Assembly: GCA_029008615.1 (NCBI GenBank)
Contig: JAQXJI010000008.1
Span: forward strand, 1 to 41,548
Direction: 5' to 3'
DNA: 41,548 nt
Source of the DNA: Elusimicrobiota bacterium
Lineage (GTDB): Bacteria > Elusimicrobiota > Elusimicrobia > Elusimicrobiales > Elusimicrobiaceae
In this document: positions 1 through 7,448 of the stretch, piece by piece
Layout of the letters: every line of letters starts with the position of its first letter
Position numbering within the stretch: position 1 is the first letter of the stretch
Made by a program: the position numbers and the translations under genes
The notes under the pieces: generated by a model
What the model was told of the DNA's origin: nothing
Database searches by the model: none
Seen by the model: only the letters and a program-made list of their open reading frames with translations

Positions 1-131
1 ATAAAACAGTTGACTTGTTTTTTTTTTTTGATACAGTAGCCTCATAATTTCAGCCTGCAAAATGTGTAATGCCTTTGTTTTTATTCAGGTTAGTTTAAGC
101 GGGCCGATTAATATAAAAGGAGGTTAAAAAT
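1..131 (+). repeat. Duplicated promoter/5'-leader module, copy A (5' end cut off)
   Basis: This leader is repeated almost base for base at 11635-11758: the same T-tract promoter, the same stretch around GCCTCATAATTTCAGCCTGC, the same GGGCCGATTAATATAAAAGGAGG ribosome-binding segment (here 100-122) and the same first codons. A third copy at 41150-41200 shares only the -35, T-tract and part of the leader. The window starts inside the module, so the conserved upstream box seen in the other two copies is missing here. Confidence 0.85.
10..37 (+). promoter_or_regulatory. Promoter with 12-T tract in the spacer
   Basis: TTGACT at 10-15 is a good -35 element. TACAGT at 32-37 is a fair -10 element. 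The 16-bp spacer consists mostly of twelve consecutive T residues (18-29). The equivalent tract has ten T residues in the copy at 11639 and twelve at 41157. The -10 assignment is by eye; GATACA at 30-35 is an alternative. Confidence 0.6.
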
Positions 132-899
132 ATGTCAAAAAAGAAAATGGTTAGGAAAGTATTTTTTGCGGTATTTTGTTTTTTTGCTTGTGCAATAATA
201 GCCCGGGCGGAAAGTTGTTCTTCAAGCGGGCAAGTGCAATATAAATATACGGCGAGCGGGTGCAGTTACACTACTCAAAGCAGGACTTGCTGCGCCACTA
301 CGGGAGCGTGGTCGGACTGGGGCGGGAGCTGCCCAAGCTGTTCGTTAAGCCAATGTTGGAACGGTTCAAGCTGTGCAAATAAAGAAAGCGTAAGCCGCAG
401 CTGTTCGGGAAATGTAACAAACGCACAATCGGGAACGCAAACAAGGACGGCTACCTGTACAAGCGGCAGCGGGTGGACTTATGGTTCTTGGACGGGTACT
501 TGTACTTGTAAAACCGGATATACTTGGAACGGGTCTTCTTGCGTAAGAGAGAATCCTCCTTCAATAACTGTATTTCAATGTCAAGCAGTTCCCGGCTCTG
601 GCGGCAATGACAGCCATACTTGGGTAGGTGCGAAGCCTAATACCGCTCCGCCCCAAGCTATGTATGCGGTTATTGAAGTAACAGGGAATTTTTACGATTC
701 AAATGGAAATCCCTATACAAGTTATGACCGTATTACTTTAAATTTCCCGTCCGGTAATACATGGCAGCAAAGTACAGAGTTTGATTTGGGAATGCCGGAT
801 GGATGCGTTGACAGCAAAGACTGTCAATACGGCAGAGAATGCAATACTTGTGCTTATACCAGCTGCACCGCTACGCTTTATTCCAGCGGATGGCAATAG
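132..899 (+). CDS. Secreted Cys-rich protein A
   Basis: A 255-residue protein with a basic N-terminus, a hydrophobic stretch and a likely signal peptidase site after ARA (residues 24-26), so it is exported. The mature part holds 19 cysteines, giving many possible disulfides. It contains the motif CWNGSSC and a related WNGSSC that recur in the proteins at 11759 and 13085. Residues after about 145 are Cys-poor and beta-rich in appearance, ending in another Cys cluster. Its mature N-terminus (AESCSSSGQ...SGCSYTT) closely matches the protein at 13085, while its first eleven residues and leader match the protein at 11759. The start is fixed by AGGAGG at 118-123. No enzyme motif is visible. A surface or secreted adhesin or antigen is a guess from composition and context. 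Confidence 0.85.
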   Translation: MSKKKMVRKVFFAVFCFFACAIIARAESCSSSGQVQYKYTASGCSYTTQSRTCCATTGAWSDWGGSCPSCSLSQCWNGSSCANKESVSRSCSGNVTNAQSGTQTRTATCTSGSGWTYGSWTGTCTCKTGYTWNGSSCVRENPPSITVFQCQAVPGSGGNDSHTWVGAKPNTAPPQAMYAVIEVTGNFYDSNGNPYTSYDRITLNFPSGNTWQQSTEFDLGMPDGCVDSKDCQYGRECNTCAYTSCTATLYSSGWQ

Positions 900-971
900 T
901 TGCGGCATTTCCGTTAAATTAAGCATTAGCCTAAAATTTACCCGGGATAAAACCCGGCTCTCAACTAACCG

Positions 972-1002
972 CCCCGCGCTTAAAAATAAGCGCGGGGTTT
1001 TT
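972..1002 (+). terminator. Rho-independent terminator of protein A gene
   Basis: CCCCGCGCTTA (972-982) pairs perfectly with TAAGCGCGGGG (987-997), followed by five T residues. It is preceded by CTCTCAACTAACC (958-970). Part of that prefix recurs before the terminator at 12644, and its exact reverse complement occurs at 12770 and 13065. Confidence 0.9.
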
Positions 1003-1076
1003 ATGTGCAGATCCATCAGCAAAATACTTATTGGAGTATTGAAATTTTTTTGGAAAAAATTAAAAGACAGCAAAAA

Positions 1077-1547
1077 TCAAACTCTGAATTTATTTTTAAA
1101 TCCGCGTTCCATTTCTCTGGATAAATCTTTCTTTTTTAATGTTTCGCGTTTGTCGTAAAGTTTTTTGCCTTTGGCCGAAGCTATTTTAAGTTTTGCCCAG
1201 CCGTTTTTAAGGTAAACTTCCAACGGAATAACCGTTTGGCCTTTTATTTCCTTGGCGGCGGTAAGTTTGTTGATTTCCTTCCTGTGCAAAAGAAGTCTTC
1301 TTGTTCTGGTGGGGTCTACCGCGGTGTGAGTATTAAAGGAATAAGGCTTTATGTGCATATTAAAAATATAGGCTTGATTGTTTTCTAATTTGACGAAAGA
1401 AGCCTCAAGGCTGCAATCCTTAAGCCTTAAAGACTTAATTTCCGAGCCTAAAAGTTCCAAACCGGCTTCAAAACTTTCAAGTATAAAATACTCGTGGAAA
1501 GCTTTGCGGTTGGTTGCTATCGTTTCAATGCCTTTTTTCCTTGCCAT
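1077..1547 (-). CDS. smpB: SsrA-binding protein SmpB
   Basis: A 156-residue protein of normal SmpB length. It binds tmRNA and delivers it to stalled ribosomes for trans-translation. It shows the family's N-terminal motif (IATNRKAFHEYFI), the central GSEIKSLR segment, and the basic C-terminal tail (KKLYDKRETLKKKDLSREM) that inserts into the mRNA channel. The gene is convergent with the Cys-rich gene upstream and divergent from tRNA-Leu. No Shine-Dalgarno precedes the ATG. TGCTAAAAT, an extended -10-like sequence, lies only 7 nt upstream (1555-1563), so a leaderless transcript is possible. No tmRNA gene was seen in this window. Confidence 0.97.
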   Translation of the reverse strand: MARKKGIETIATNRKAFHEYFILESFEAGLELLGSEIKSLRLKDCSLEASFVKLENNQAYIFNMHIKPYSFNTHTAVDPTRTRRLLLHRKEINKLTAAKEIKGQTVIPLEVYLKNGWAKLKIASAKGKKLYDKRETLKKKDLSREMERGFKNKFRV

Positions 1548-1591
1548 AGAAATGATTTTAGCAAATTTGTGCGTCTGTGGGGATATATTAA

Positions 1592-1620
1592 TTTAATTGT
1601 AAAAAAGCACCAAATATAAT
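1592..1620 (+). promoter_or_regulatory. Putative promoter of tRNA-Leu / ftsQ unit
   Basis: TATAAT at 1615-1620 is a perfect -10, with a weak TTTAAT -35 at 1592-1597 and a 17-bp spacer. It lies 15 nt upstream of the tRNA 5' end, consistent with a short processed leader. Confidence 0.55.
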
Positions 1621-1635
1621 AAAATACATAAAGAT

Positions 1636-1719
1636 GGGCGGGTGGCGGAATTGGCAGACGCGTACGGCTCAGGACCGTATGTCCGAAAGGACTTAAGGGT
1701 TCAAATCCCTTTCCGCCCA
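1636..1719 (+). tRNA. tRNA-Leu (anticodon CAG)
   Basis: Class II cloverleaf of 84 nt without an encoded CCA. The acceptor stem GGGCGGG pairs with TCCGCCC followed by discriminator A1719. The anticodon stem TACGG/CCGTA carries the loop CTCAGGA, with anticodon CAG at 1670-1672. The long variable arm is GTCC-GAAA-GGAC. The T arm is AAGGG-TTCAAAT-CCCTT. It decodes CUG leucine codons. No terminator separates it from ftsQ, 38-44 nt downstream. Confidence 0.97.
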
Positions 1720-1763
1720 TTTATCTTTTCGCGGATTTCTCGGCGGCCGCAGCGGGTGTGAAG

Positions 1764-2576
1764 ATGTACACAGTAAATAAAAATGCAAGAAAACGGTTCA
1801 CGCCTATCAGAAGCAAACGTCAGAAGGCTTTAAGGCTCAGAAGATTCATCATAATTATAGTTTCAATCGCTCTGCTTATAGGGGCGTTTTTTGCGCTGAA
1901 AAAAGCGGCTGCTCTGCTTTTTAATGCCGCCGCGCGGCCTTCGTGGCTGGAATGGCATATTAAAAAAATCAATATTTCAGGCGAAGAGGGCGATATCATC
2001 GGCGAAATTGAAAAGTATATTTCTTTTAATGAAGGCGATGCCGTAACCCACGCGGACGCAGCCGGCCTTGAAAGGATACTTGAGCGTAATCTGAAAGAAC
2101 TTAAATCGGTAAGAGTGTGGCGTAATTTTTTTAACGGGAACCTTAATATAAAGATTAAAAAGCATACGCCCTTTGCACGCCTAAAAACGCCGTCCAAAAC
2201 ATATTTAATTGAGGAAGGCGGACTTATATTTAATGATGATAAAACGCCCGTAAATCCGCCGCTTTTTGAAGTTTCAATTCAGGGGCAAATAAAAGCTGAA
2301 CTTTTGCCTAAAGAATTTGTAGAATTAATAAAAGCCCTTAAGTTTTCCGCCGATTTGGATATTAAGGAAGTTTCCGTTGATTGGGAAGACAATTCCTTTA
2401 CTCTTAAGCTTAAAAGCGGTTCGGCTGATATGGGCGGTGTTAAAAACGGCCCGGCAAAACTGGGGCGGCTTAAAAGCGTTTTGGCGGAAGCCGAAAAACG
2501 CGGGTTCAAAGAACCTTATGAGATAAATTTCAATTATTTTAACGACGGGAAAATCTATCTTAAACCCACTACGTGA
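1764..2576 (+). CDS. ftsQ: Cell division protein FtsQ (POTRA-domain)
   Basis: A bitopic divisome protein: a basic cytoplasmic tail (residues 1-27), one membrane segment (about 28-48), then a periplasmic POTRA domain (from about residue 65, HIKKINISGEEGDIIGEIEK) and a beta domain. It links early (FtsA/Z) and late divisome components. Identity rests on this topology plus the position immediately before ftsA and ftsZ, since FtsQ sequences diverge strongly. The ATG at 1764 is preferred because GGGTG lies 5 nt upstream, but GTG at 1758 is in frame and equally possible. The preceding gene is tRNA-Leu with no terminator between, so it is probably co-transcribed with the tRNA. murB/murC/ddl, often found upstream of ftsQ, are absent here. 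Confidence 0.85.
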   Translation: MYTVNKNARKRFTPIRSKRQKALRLRRFIIIIVSIALLIGAFFALKKAAALLFNAAARPSWLEWHIKKINISGEEGDIIGEIEKYISFNEGDAVTHADAAGLERILERNLKELKSVRVWRNFFNGNLNIKIKKHTPFARLKTPSKTYLIEEGGLIFNDDKTPVNPPLFEVSIQGQIKAELLPKEFVELIKALKFSADLDIKEVSVDWEDNSFTLKLKSGSADMGGVKNGPAKLGRLKSVLAEAEKRGFKEPYEINFNYFNDGKIYLKPTT

Positions 2577-2591
2577 AGGTGTACAGTTAAT

Positions 2592-3845
2592 ATGGCGAAG
2601 ACGAATTTAATAGCAGCACTTGATATAGGCAGCGGCAAAGTTACGGCAGTAGCCGCCGCTTATGACGCGGAAACCAATTCCCTCAGGGTTGTGGCCGGCA
2701 AAAGCGTGCCGTGCCGCGGCCTTAAAAAGGGTATGGTCAGCGATATAAGGGAGGCTTCCTCCTCCATAACGGAAGCGATAAATTATATTGAAGAAAAGGC
2801 GGAACAGGACGTAAACGCTTTATATGTGGCTCTGCGCGGCGATCATTTGGAATCTTTTACCAATCACGGTACTTATAACATCTCGCGTGCGAATAAAGAA
2901 ATTACCTCCGAAGATATAGAACAGGCCATTTCAAACGCGCGTTCCGTCCCCATAAAAATTGACAATGAAATTATAAGCGTTGTTCCCCAAGGGTTTTCAA
3001 TAGACCGTAAGGGCGGGATAACCAACCCGGAAGGTATGGACGGCTCTTTGTTGGAGGTTGACGTTCATATTACCACCGGTTTAAGTTCTTGCGTGAACAA
3101 TCTTATGAAAGCCATTACGCGCCCCGGCTTTAGGGTGGACGGCAAATTTTACGGTTTGGTATGTTTGGCGGAATGCGTCCTTTCCCCTGAGGAAAAGGAA
3201 AGCTACTGCCTTATAATTGATTTGGGCGGGGAAACGATTTCCGTCGGTATTTGGGCGGAAGGCGCTTTGATTTATGCAAAGGATTTCCCTTTCGGCTGCG
3301 ATATTTTTACCAGGGACATTATCAATGCTTTGCATACACCGAAAGCCAGCGCGACGGAAATAAAAGAACGTTACGGCGTGGCTTATCCGACTTTTTTGGA
3401 AGAAGAAACCACTATAGAAGTTCCTTCTATGGACGGCAAAAACTTTTCCGAAATCAAAAAAAGCTATTTGCTTGACATCATTCAGCCGCGCGCGGAGGAA
3501 CTTTTTGAAACCATACGCGAAAGCATAGAAAAAGCCGGTTTCGGCGACTTCCTTAAAGAAGGCTATGCCGTCCTTACGGGCGGAGGCTCTTTAATGCCCG
3601 GTATAGATGCTCAGTGCAGCCAAACTTTGGGCCTTAAAGAAGCCCACAAAGCTACGGTACAGCGCGATATAATTGACGCGGAAGAAAAATATTTTGATCC
3701 TATGTATACGACGGCTTTATCATTGGCGGCTTATGCCGCCAGGAGGGAAATGATCGCCGAAGAGCATGACGGCGATATTGCCAGCAGATCCCCGATATTA
3801 AAATTTTTCAATATGCTCAAAAATTCAAATATTTTCGGCGGTTAA
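2592..3845 (+). CDS. ftsA: Cell division protein FtsA
   Basis: An actin-fold ATPase of 417 residues that tethers FtsZ to the inner membrane. Visible signatures are phosphate-1 loop ALDIGSGKVTA near the N-terminus, phosphate-2 IIDLGGETISVGIW near residue 205, and the adenosine motif LTGGGSLMPGI near residue 330. The C-terminal SPILKFFNMLKN can form the amphipathic membrane-targeting helix typical of the family. It starts 15 nt after ftsQ and ends 3 nt before ftsZ, so the three form one operon. Confidence 0.97.
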   Translation: MAKTNLIAALDIGSGKVTAVAAAYDAETNSLRVVAGKSVPCRGLKKGMVSDIREASSSITEAINYIEEKAEQDVNALYVALRGDHLESFTNHGTYNISRANKEITSEDIEQAISNARSVPIKIDNEIISVVPQGFSIDRKGGITNPEGMDGSLLEVDVHITTGLSSCVNNLMKAITRPGFRVDGKFYGLVCLAECVLSPEEKESYCLIIDLGGETISVGIWAEGALIYAKDFPFGCDIFTRDIINALHTPKASATEIKERYGVAYPTFLEEETTIEVPSMDGKNFSEIKKSYLLDIIQPRAEELFETIRESIEKAGFGDFLKEGYAVLTGGGSLMPGIDAQCSQTLGLKEAHKATVQRDIIDAEEKYFDPMYTTALSLAAYAARREMIAEEHDGDIASRSPILKFFNMLKNSNIFGG

Positions 3846-3848
3846 CTT

Positions 3849-5045
3849 ATGAGCGATACTTCTTTAGATTCTTTATTTTCTTCGGCCGAGCAGTTTGAAG
3901 GAAAACTCGCCAAGATAAAATGCGTAGGCGTGGGCGGCGGCGGCGGGAACGCCATAAACCATATGATGGACGCAGGCATAGATAATGTTGATTTTGTGGC
4001 CATTAACACCGACGCGCAGGATTTAAGGCGTAACAAAGCGCCGTATTTGGTACAAGTCGGCGAGAAAGTTACAAAAGGCCTCGGCGTCGGGGGGGACCCG
4101 AAACGCGGCAAGAAAGCGGCGGAGGAATCAATAGAACAGCTGCGCAACGTCGTCAGCGATACGGATTTGCTTTTTATTACGGCGGGAATGGGCGGCGGAA
4201 CGGGTACTGGCGTTGCGCCTGAGCTTGCCCGTGTAGCCAAAGAAACCTACGGGGACAATATTTTAGTCGTAGGGGTTGTAACAAGGCCTTTTAATTTTGA
4301 GGGCTATATCCGCGCCGATCAGGCCGATAAAGGCATTAAAGAACTTCAGCAATACGTTGATTCTATGATAATTGTCCCCAATGAAAGACTTTTTGAAAAT
4401 ATAGATTCCAAGACCACTACCAAAGAAGCCTTTAAAATGGTGGATGAGGTATTGCTTCAAGCCGTTAAAGGCATATCCGAAGTTATTTTAAGGCCCGGCG
4501 AAATGAACATAGACTATAACGACCTTAAAACCGTTATGCTTAAATCGGGGCGCTCTCTTATAGGTATGGGGCAGGCAAAAGGCCCCAAACGCCATTTGGA
4601 GGCCGCGCGTCAGGCTTTGACTTCGCCTTTACTTGAAAACGCGGATATCACCGGCGCAAAAGGCTTTATAGTCTTTTTCAGCGCGCCCGATGATATCACT
4701 ATGACGGAGCAAGGCGACGTTATGAATATAATCCGCCAGTACGCCAGCAATGAATCCAAAGTTATGTTCGGGCATATGTACGATAAAAATCTGCCGGAAG
4801 GAACTTTCAGCGTTACGATTATAGCGACGGGCTTTGCCAGGGAAGGTGCGCCAAGGCTCAGCACGGTAAGATCTTCTCTTACCGGGTCCTCCGATGCTCC
4901 GCACGAAACAAGCCGTCACACGCCTTTGCAGCATATTTCTCCGCGTCCGGTCAACCGCACTCCGCGCAGTTCCGACGCTTTTGATTCCAGATCAGATTTT
5001 ATGCTTATCCCTGCGTTTATAAGGCGCAGGAGGGAGGGAAAGTAA
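3849..5045 (+). CDS. ftsZ: Cell division GTPase FtsZ
   Basis: A tubulin homologue of 398 residues that polymerises into the Z ring. It contains GVGGGGGNAINHM near residue 27 and the tubulin signature GMGGGTGTG near residue 117. The T7-loop segment is NIDYNDLKTVM, and the protein ends in the FtsA/ZipA-binding tail peptide IPAFIRRRRE. The linker between the GTPase core and the tail is rather short (about 50-60 residues, Ser/Pro/Arg-rich). It is tightly coupled to ftsA upstream and to pilT 1 nt downstream. Confidence 0.98.
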   Translation: MSDTSLDSLFSSAEQFEGKLAKIKCVGVGGGGGNAINHMMDAGIDNVDFVAINTDAQDLRRNKAPYLVQVGEKVTKGLGVGGDPKRGKKAAEESIEQLRNVVSDTDLLFITAGMGGGTGTGVAPELARVAKETYGDNILVVGVVTRPFNFEGYIRADQADKGIKELQQYVDSMIIVPNERLFENIDSKTTTKEAFKMVDEVLLQAVKGISEVILRPGEMNIDYNDLKTVMLKSGRSLIGMGQAKGPKRHLEAARQALTSPLLENADITGAKGFIVFFSAPDDITMTEQGDVMNIIRQYASNESKVMFGHMYDKNLPEGTFSVTIIATGFAREGAPRLSTVRSSLTGSSDAPHETSRHTPLQHISPRPVNRTPRSSDAFDSRSDFMLIPAFIRRRREGK

Positions 5046-5046
5046 T

Positions 5047-6120
5047 ATGGCCATAGGTCTTACCACACTGCTTAAAACGGTAGTTGACAATAAAGCCAGC
5101 GGTCTTCATATTAGGGGAAACTCAAACGCTTATGTTCGTATAAACACGAAGATAAGGGAAATTGAAGACTGCTTTCTTACCAATGACGACGTAAAAAAAA
5201 TCGCGGCGGCCATTATGGGCGAACGCGAAAAGAAAATGTTTGAACAGAACTTGAGCGTGGACTTCGCTCTTGACGCGAAAGAGTACGGACGCTTCAGGTT
5301 CAACGTTTTCAGACAGTCCGGCAAAATGTGTATGGCCATACGTCATATACCTTTGAAAATCCCTTCTTTCGAGCAGCTTAATCTGCCGGGCGAAACGCTT
5401 AAAAAAATAGCCGATAATCACCGCGGTATAATTTTGGTAACGGGTATGACGGGTTCCGGCAAATCTTCCACATTGGCGGCTATGCTTGACCATATCAACA
5501 AAACCCGTTCCTGCCATATCCTTACGGTTGAAGATCCTATTGAGTTCGTCCACAGCGATCAGCGCAGTATAATCAGTCAGCTTTCTTTGGGTACGGATAC
5601 GCTTTCTTATTCTTCAGCTTTAAGATATGCAATGAGGCAAGACCCCAACGTGATTATGCTCGGCGAAATGAGGGACGCGGAAGTTATCCGCAGCGCGATA
5701 GCAGCGGCGGAAATGGGCCAGTTGGTTCTTTCAACCTTGCACACCGTTAACGCCGTGCAGACGATATCAAGGATAATAGAATCTTTCCCGCCGGAACATC
5801 AGGGGCAGGTGCGTTTCCAAATGGCGGATTTGCTTAGAGGCGTTGTATCGCAAAGGCTTTTGCCTAAAATCGGCGGCGGCTTGGTTCCCGCGGTGGAAAT
5901 AATGCTTCCTACGGCGCAAATTAAAAAGAATATCGTGGATAATAAAATCGCCGATATCCAAAAAGCCATTGCCGCGGGGGAATATTACGGTATGCAAACC
6001 TTTGACGAAGCTTTGGTGCGTCTGTACAAAGAAGGCAAATGTAAACTGGAAGACGTTTTGGACTTCTCCACCAACCCCGACGGAGTTATGCTCGCTTTAA
6101 AGGGGCTTAGCAATATATGA
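5047..6120 (+). CDS. pilT: Type IV pilus retraction ATPase PilT
   Basis: A 357-residue hexameric secretion-type ATPase that depolymerises type IV pili for twitching motility. It shows an N-terminal PAS-like region, Walker A GMTGSGKSST, Asp box LTVEDPIEFVH, Walker B VIMLGEMRD and His box LSTLHT. The family's C-terminal AIRNLIRE-like segment is altered to AQIKKNIVDNK. It sits between ftsZ and cmk and overlaps cmk by 4 nt, so pilus retraction is apparently expressed with the division operon. The prepilin gene at 22073 is a plausible client system. Confidence 0.95.
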   Translation: MAIGLTTLLKTVVDNKASGLHIRGNSNAYVRINTKIREIEDCFLTNDDVKKIAAAIMGEREKKMFEQNLSVDFALDAKEYGRFRFNVFRQSGKMCMAIRHIPLKIPSFEQLNLPGETLKKIADNHRGIILVTGMTGSGKSSTLAAMLDHINKTRSCHILTVEDPIEFVHSDQRSIISQLSLGTDTLSYSSALRYAMRQDPNVIMLGEMRDAEVIRSAIAAAEMGQLVLSTLHTVNAVQTISRIIESFPPEHQGQVRFQMADLLRGVVSQRLLPKIGGGLVPAVEIMLPTAQIKKNIVDNKIADIQKAIAAGEYYGMQTFDEALVRLYKEGKCKLEDVLDFSTNPDGVMLALKGLSNI

Positions 6121-6803
6121 CGGACGTCAAAAAATCTTCAATGACTATTGCAATAGACGGCACTGCCGGCGTGGGGAAATCCTCCGTCGGCAAGGCCGTT
6201 GCTTTAAAATACGGATTAAGTTTTTTGAGCACCGGCCAAATGTATCGTTGTTTGGGGTGGAAAGTGCTCAATTCTGGCATTGATGTGGACAACCCCGAAG
6301 CCGTAACTGAAGCGGCCAAAAGTATAGTGTGGGGTTTTGAAAGGCAGGCGGACAGCAGCCTTAAAGTGCTCATAGACGGGCAATATTTGGGCGACAAATT
6401 GCAGCTTGAGGAAGTCGGTCGCGCGGCCAGCAAAACCTCCGCAATTCCTGAAGCCAGGGCCGTAATAATGCAAAAGCAGATTGATTTGGGCAAAAAAGGC
6501 GGGATAGTTATGGAAGGGCGCGATATAGGCACGGTAATTTGCCCGGAAGCGCCTGTGAAAATCTATTTGACCGCCGCTCCTGAAGCCCGCGCAGTCCGCC
6601 GCGTAAAACAGTTGGAAGAACAGGGGGAAAAGCCCGATTACCAAAACATTTTGGCTTCGATAATCTCCCGCGACGAGCGCGACAGCAACAGGGCTGTGTC
6701 GCCTTTAAAACCTGCTGAAGATGCCGTTATTATAGATACTTCCGCCCTTAATTTGGAGCAGGTTATAAACAAGGTTTTGGAGGCCGTGGCAAAAGTATGG
6801 TAA
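6117..6803 (+). CDS. cmk: Cytidylate kinase
   Basis: Phosphorylates CMP/dCMP with ATP in pyrimidine salvage. The 228-residue protein has the P-loop GTAGVGKSSVGKAVA, the MEGRDIGTVICPEA motif (CMP-binding and lid region) and the RRVKQL lid Arg cluster. It overlaps pilT by ATGA and plsC by 7 nt. The cmk-plsC-S1 protein order recurs in several bacterial phyla, which supports the assignment. Confidence 0.97.
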   Translation: MTDVKKSSMTIAIDGTAGVGKSSVGKAVALKYGLSFLSTGQMYRCLGWKVLNSGIDVDNPEAVTEAAKSIVWGFERQADSSLKVLIDGQYLGDKLQLEEVGRAASKTSAIPEARAVIMQKQIDLGKKGGIVMEGRDIGTVICPEAPVKIYLTAAPEARAVRRVKQLEEQGEKPDYQNILASIISRDERDSNRAVSPLKPAEDAVIIDTSALNLEQVINKVLEAVAKVW

Positions 6804-7399
6804 GACAAGCTCTTCTTAATTTGATAAAATTTATATTTAGAAGTTACTTTCTGCTCTTTTATAAAGTTAAAGTTACCGGTTTGGAGAATATTCCGCAGAA
6901 AGGCGCGCTTATAATGGCTTGCAATCATATGTCCAACTTCGATCCGCCGTTTGCGGGCGGTTTCGCCGGTAAAAAAAGAGATTCGATTTACTTCATAAAA
7001 AAGGAACTTATGTCCGTGCCGGTCTGCGGGTGGCTTTTTAAATACTTCGGGTTTATCCCGGTGGACAGAAAGAAACCCGGCGGCGATATGGGCGCGATTA
7101 AAGCGGCCCTTAAAGTCGTAAAAAAAGGGGAAAGCTTGTTTATCTTCCCGGAAGGTACTCGTTCCAAAACGGGCAAACCGGGCAGAGGCAAGCCGGGCAT
7201 AGGTTTTATGGTTTATCACAGCGGCGCGCCGGTTTTGCCGATTAAGATAACCAATACAAATAAATTGCCTTTCACAAGGCATTTAAGCGTAACTTTCGGC
7301 AAGCCTTTTAAGGTTGAGAAAGATCCGCAAAGGGAAGTAAAAGAGCAGTTTCAGGAATTTGCAGATAAAGTAATGGATGAAATTAATAAACTTGATTAA
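6797..7399 (+). CDS. plsC: 1-acyl-sn-glycerol-3-phosphate acyltransferase (PlsC family)
   Basis: Acylates lysophosphatidate to phosphatidate in membrane lipid synthesis. The 200-residue protein has an N-terminal hydrophobic segment, the catalytic HX4D block NHMSNFDPP near residue 39, and the glycerol-phosphate-binding FPEGTRSKTGKPGRGKPG near residue 118. The start overlaps the end of cmk. Substrate specificity cannot be read from sequence. Confidence 0.93.
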   Translation: MVRQALLNLIKFIFRSYFLLFYKVKVTGLENIPQKGALIMACNHMSNFDPPFAGGFAGKKRDSIYFIKKELMSVPVCGWLFKYFGFIPVDRKKPGGDMGAIKAALKVVKKGESLFIFPEGTRSKTGKPGRGKPGIGFMVYHSGAPVLPIKITNTNKLPFTRHLSVTFGKPFKVEKDPQREVKEQFQEFADKVMDEINKLD

Positions 7400-7402
7400 A
7401 AC

Positions 7403-7448
7403 GGAGGTAACACATTTTACGTCAAGAACGTAAAGTGTCAAGAGCTAT
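7403..7448 (+). promoter_or_regulatory. Hairpin between Shine-Dalgarno and start codon of S1-protein gene
   Basis: A strong GGAGGT (7403-7408) is 40 nt from the ATG, too far for normal initiation. Between them ACATTTTACGT (7412-7422) pairs with ACGTAAAGTGT (7428-7438) over 11 bp with one G-U and a CAAGA loop. If folded, the Shine-Dalgarno is brought to roughly 13 nt from the ATG. A weak AAGAG at 7440-7444 could serve alternatively. Confidence 0.7.

Noticed and set aside
1077..1720. tmRNA gene next to smpB
   Set aside because: The only RNA gene here is a standard tRNA-Leu; no tmRNA tag-coding or tRNA-Ala-like ends were found.
1723..1763. Possible attachment site at the 3' end of tRNA-Leu
   Set aside because: No second copy of the tRNA 3' end and no integrase in the window; the polyvalent remnant is 7 kb away beyond intact housekeeping genes.
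6638..7282. 214-codon minus-strand frame over cmk/plsC
   Set aside because: It is antisense to two well-supported overlapping genes; codon bias of the sense genes explains the open frame.
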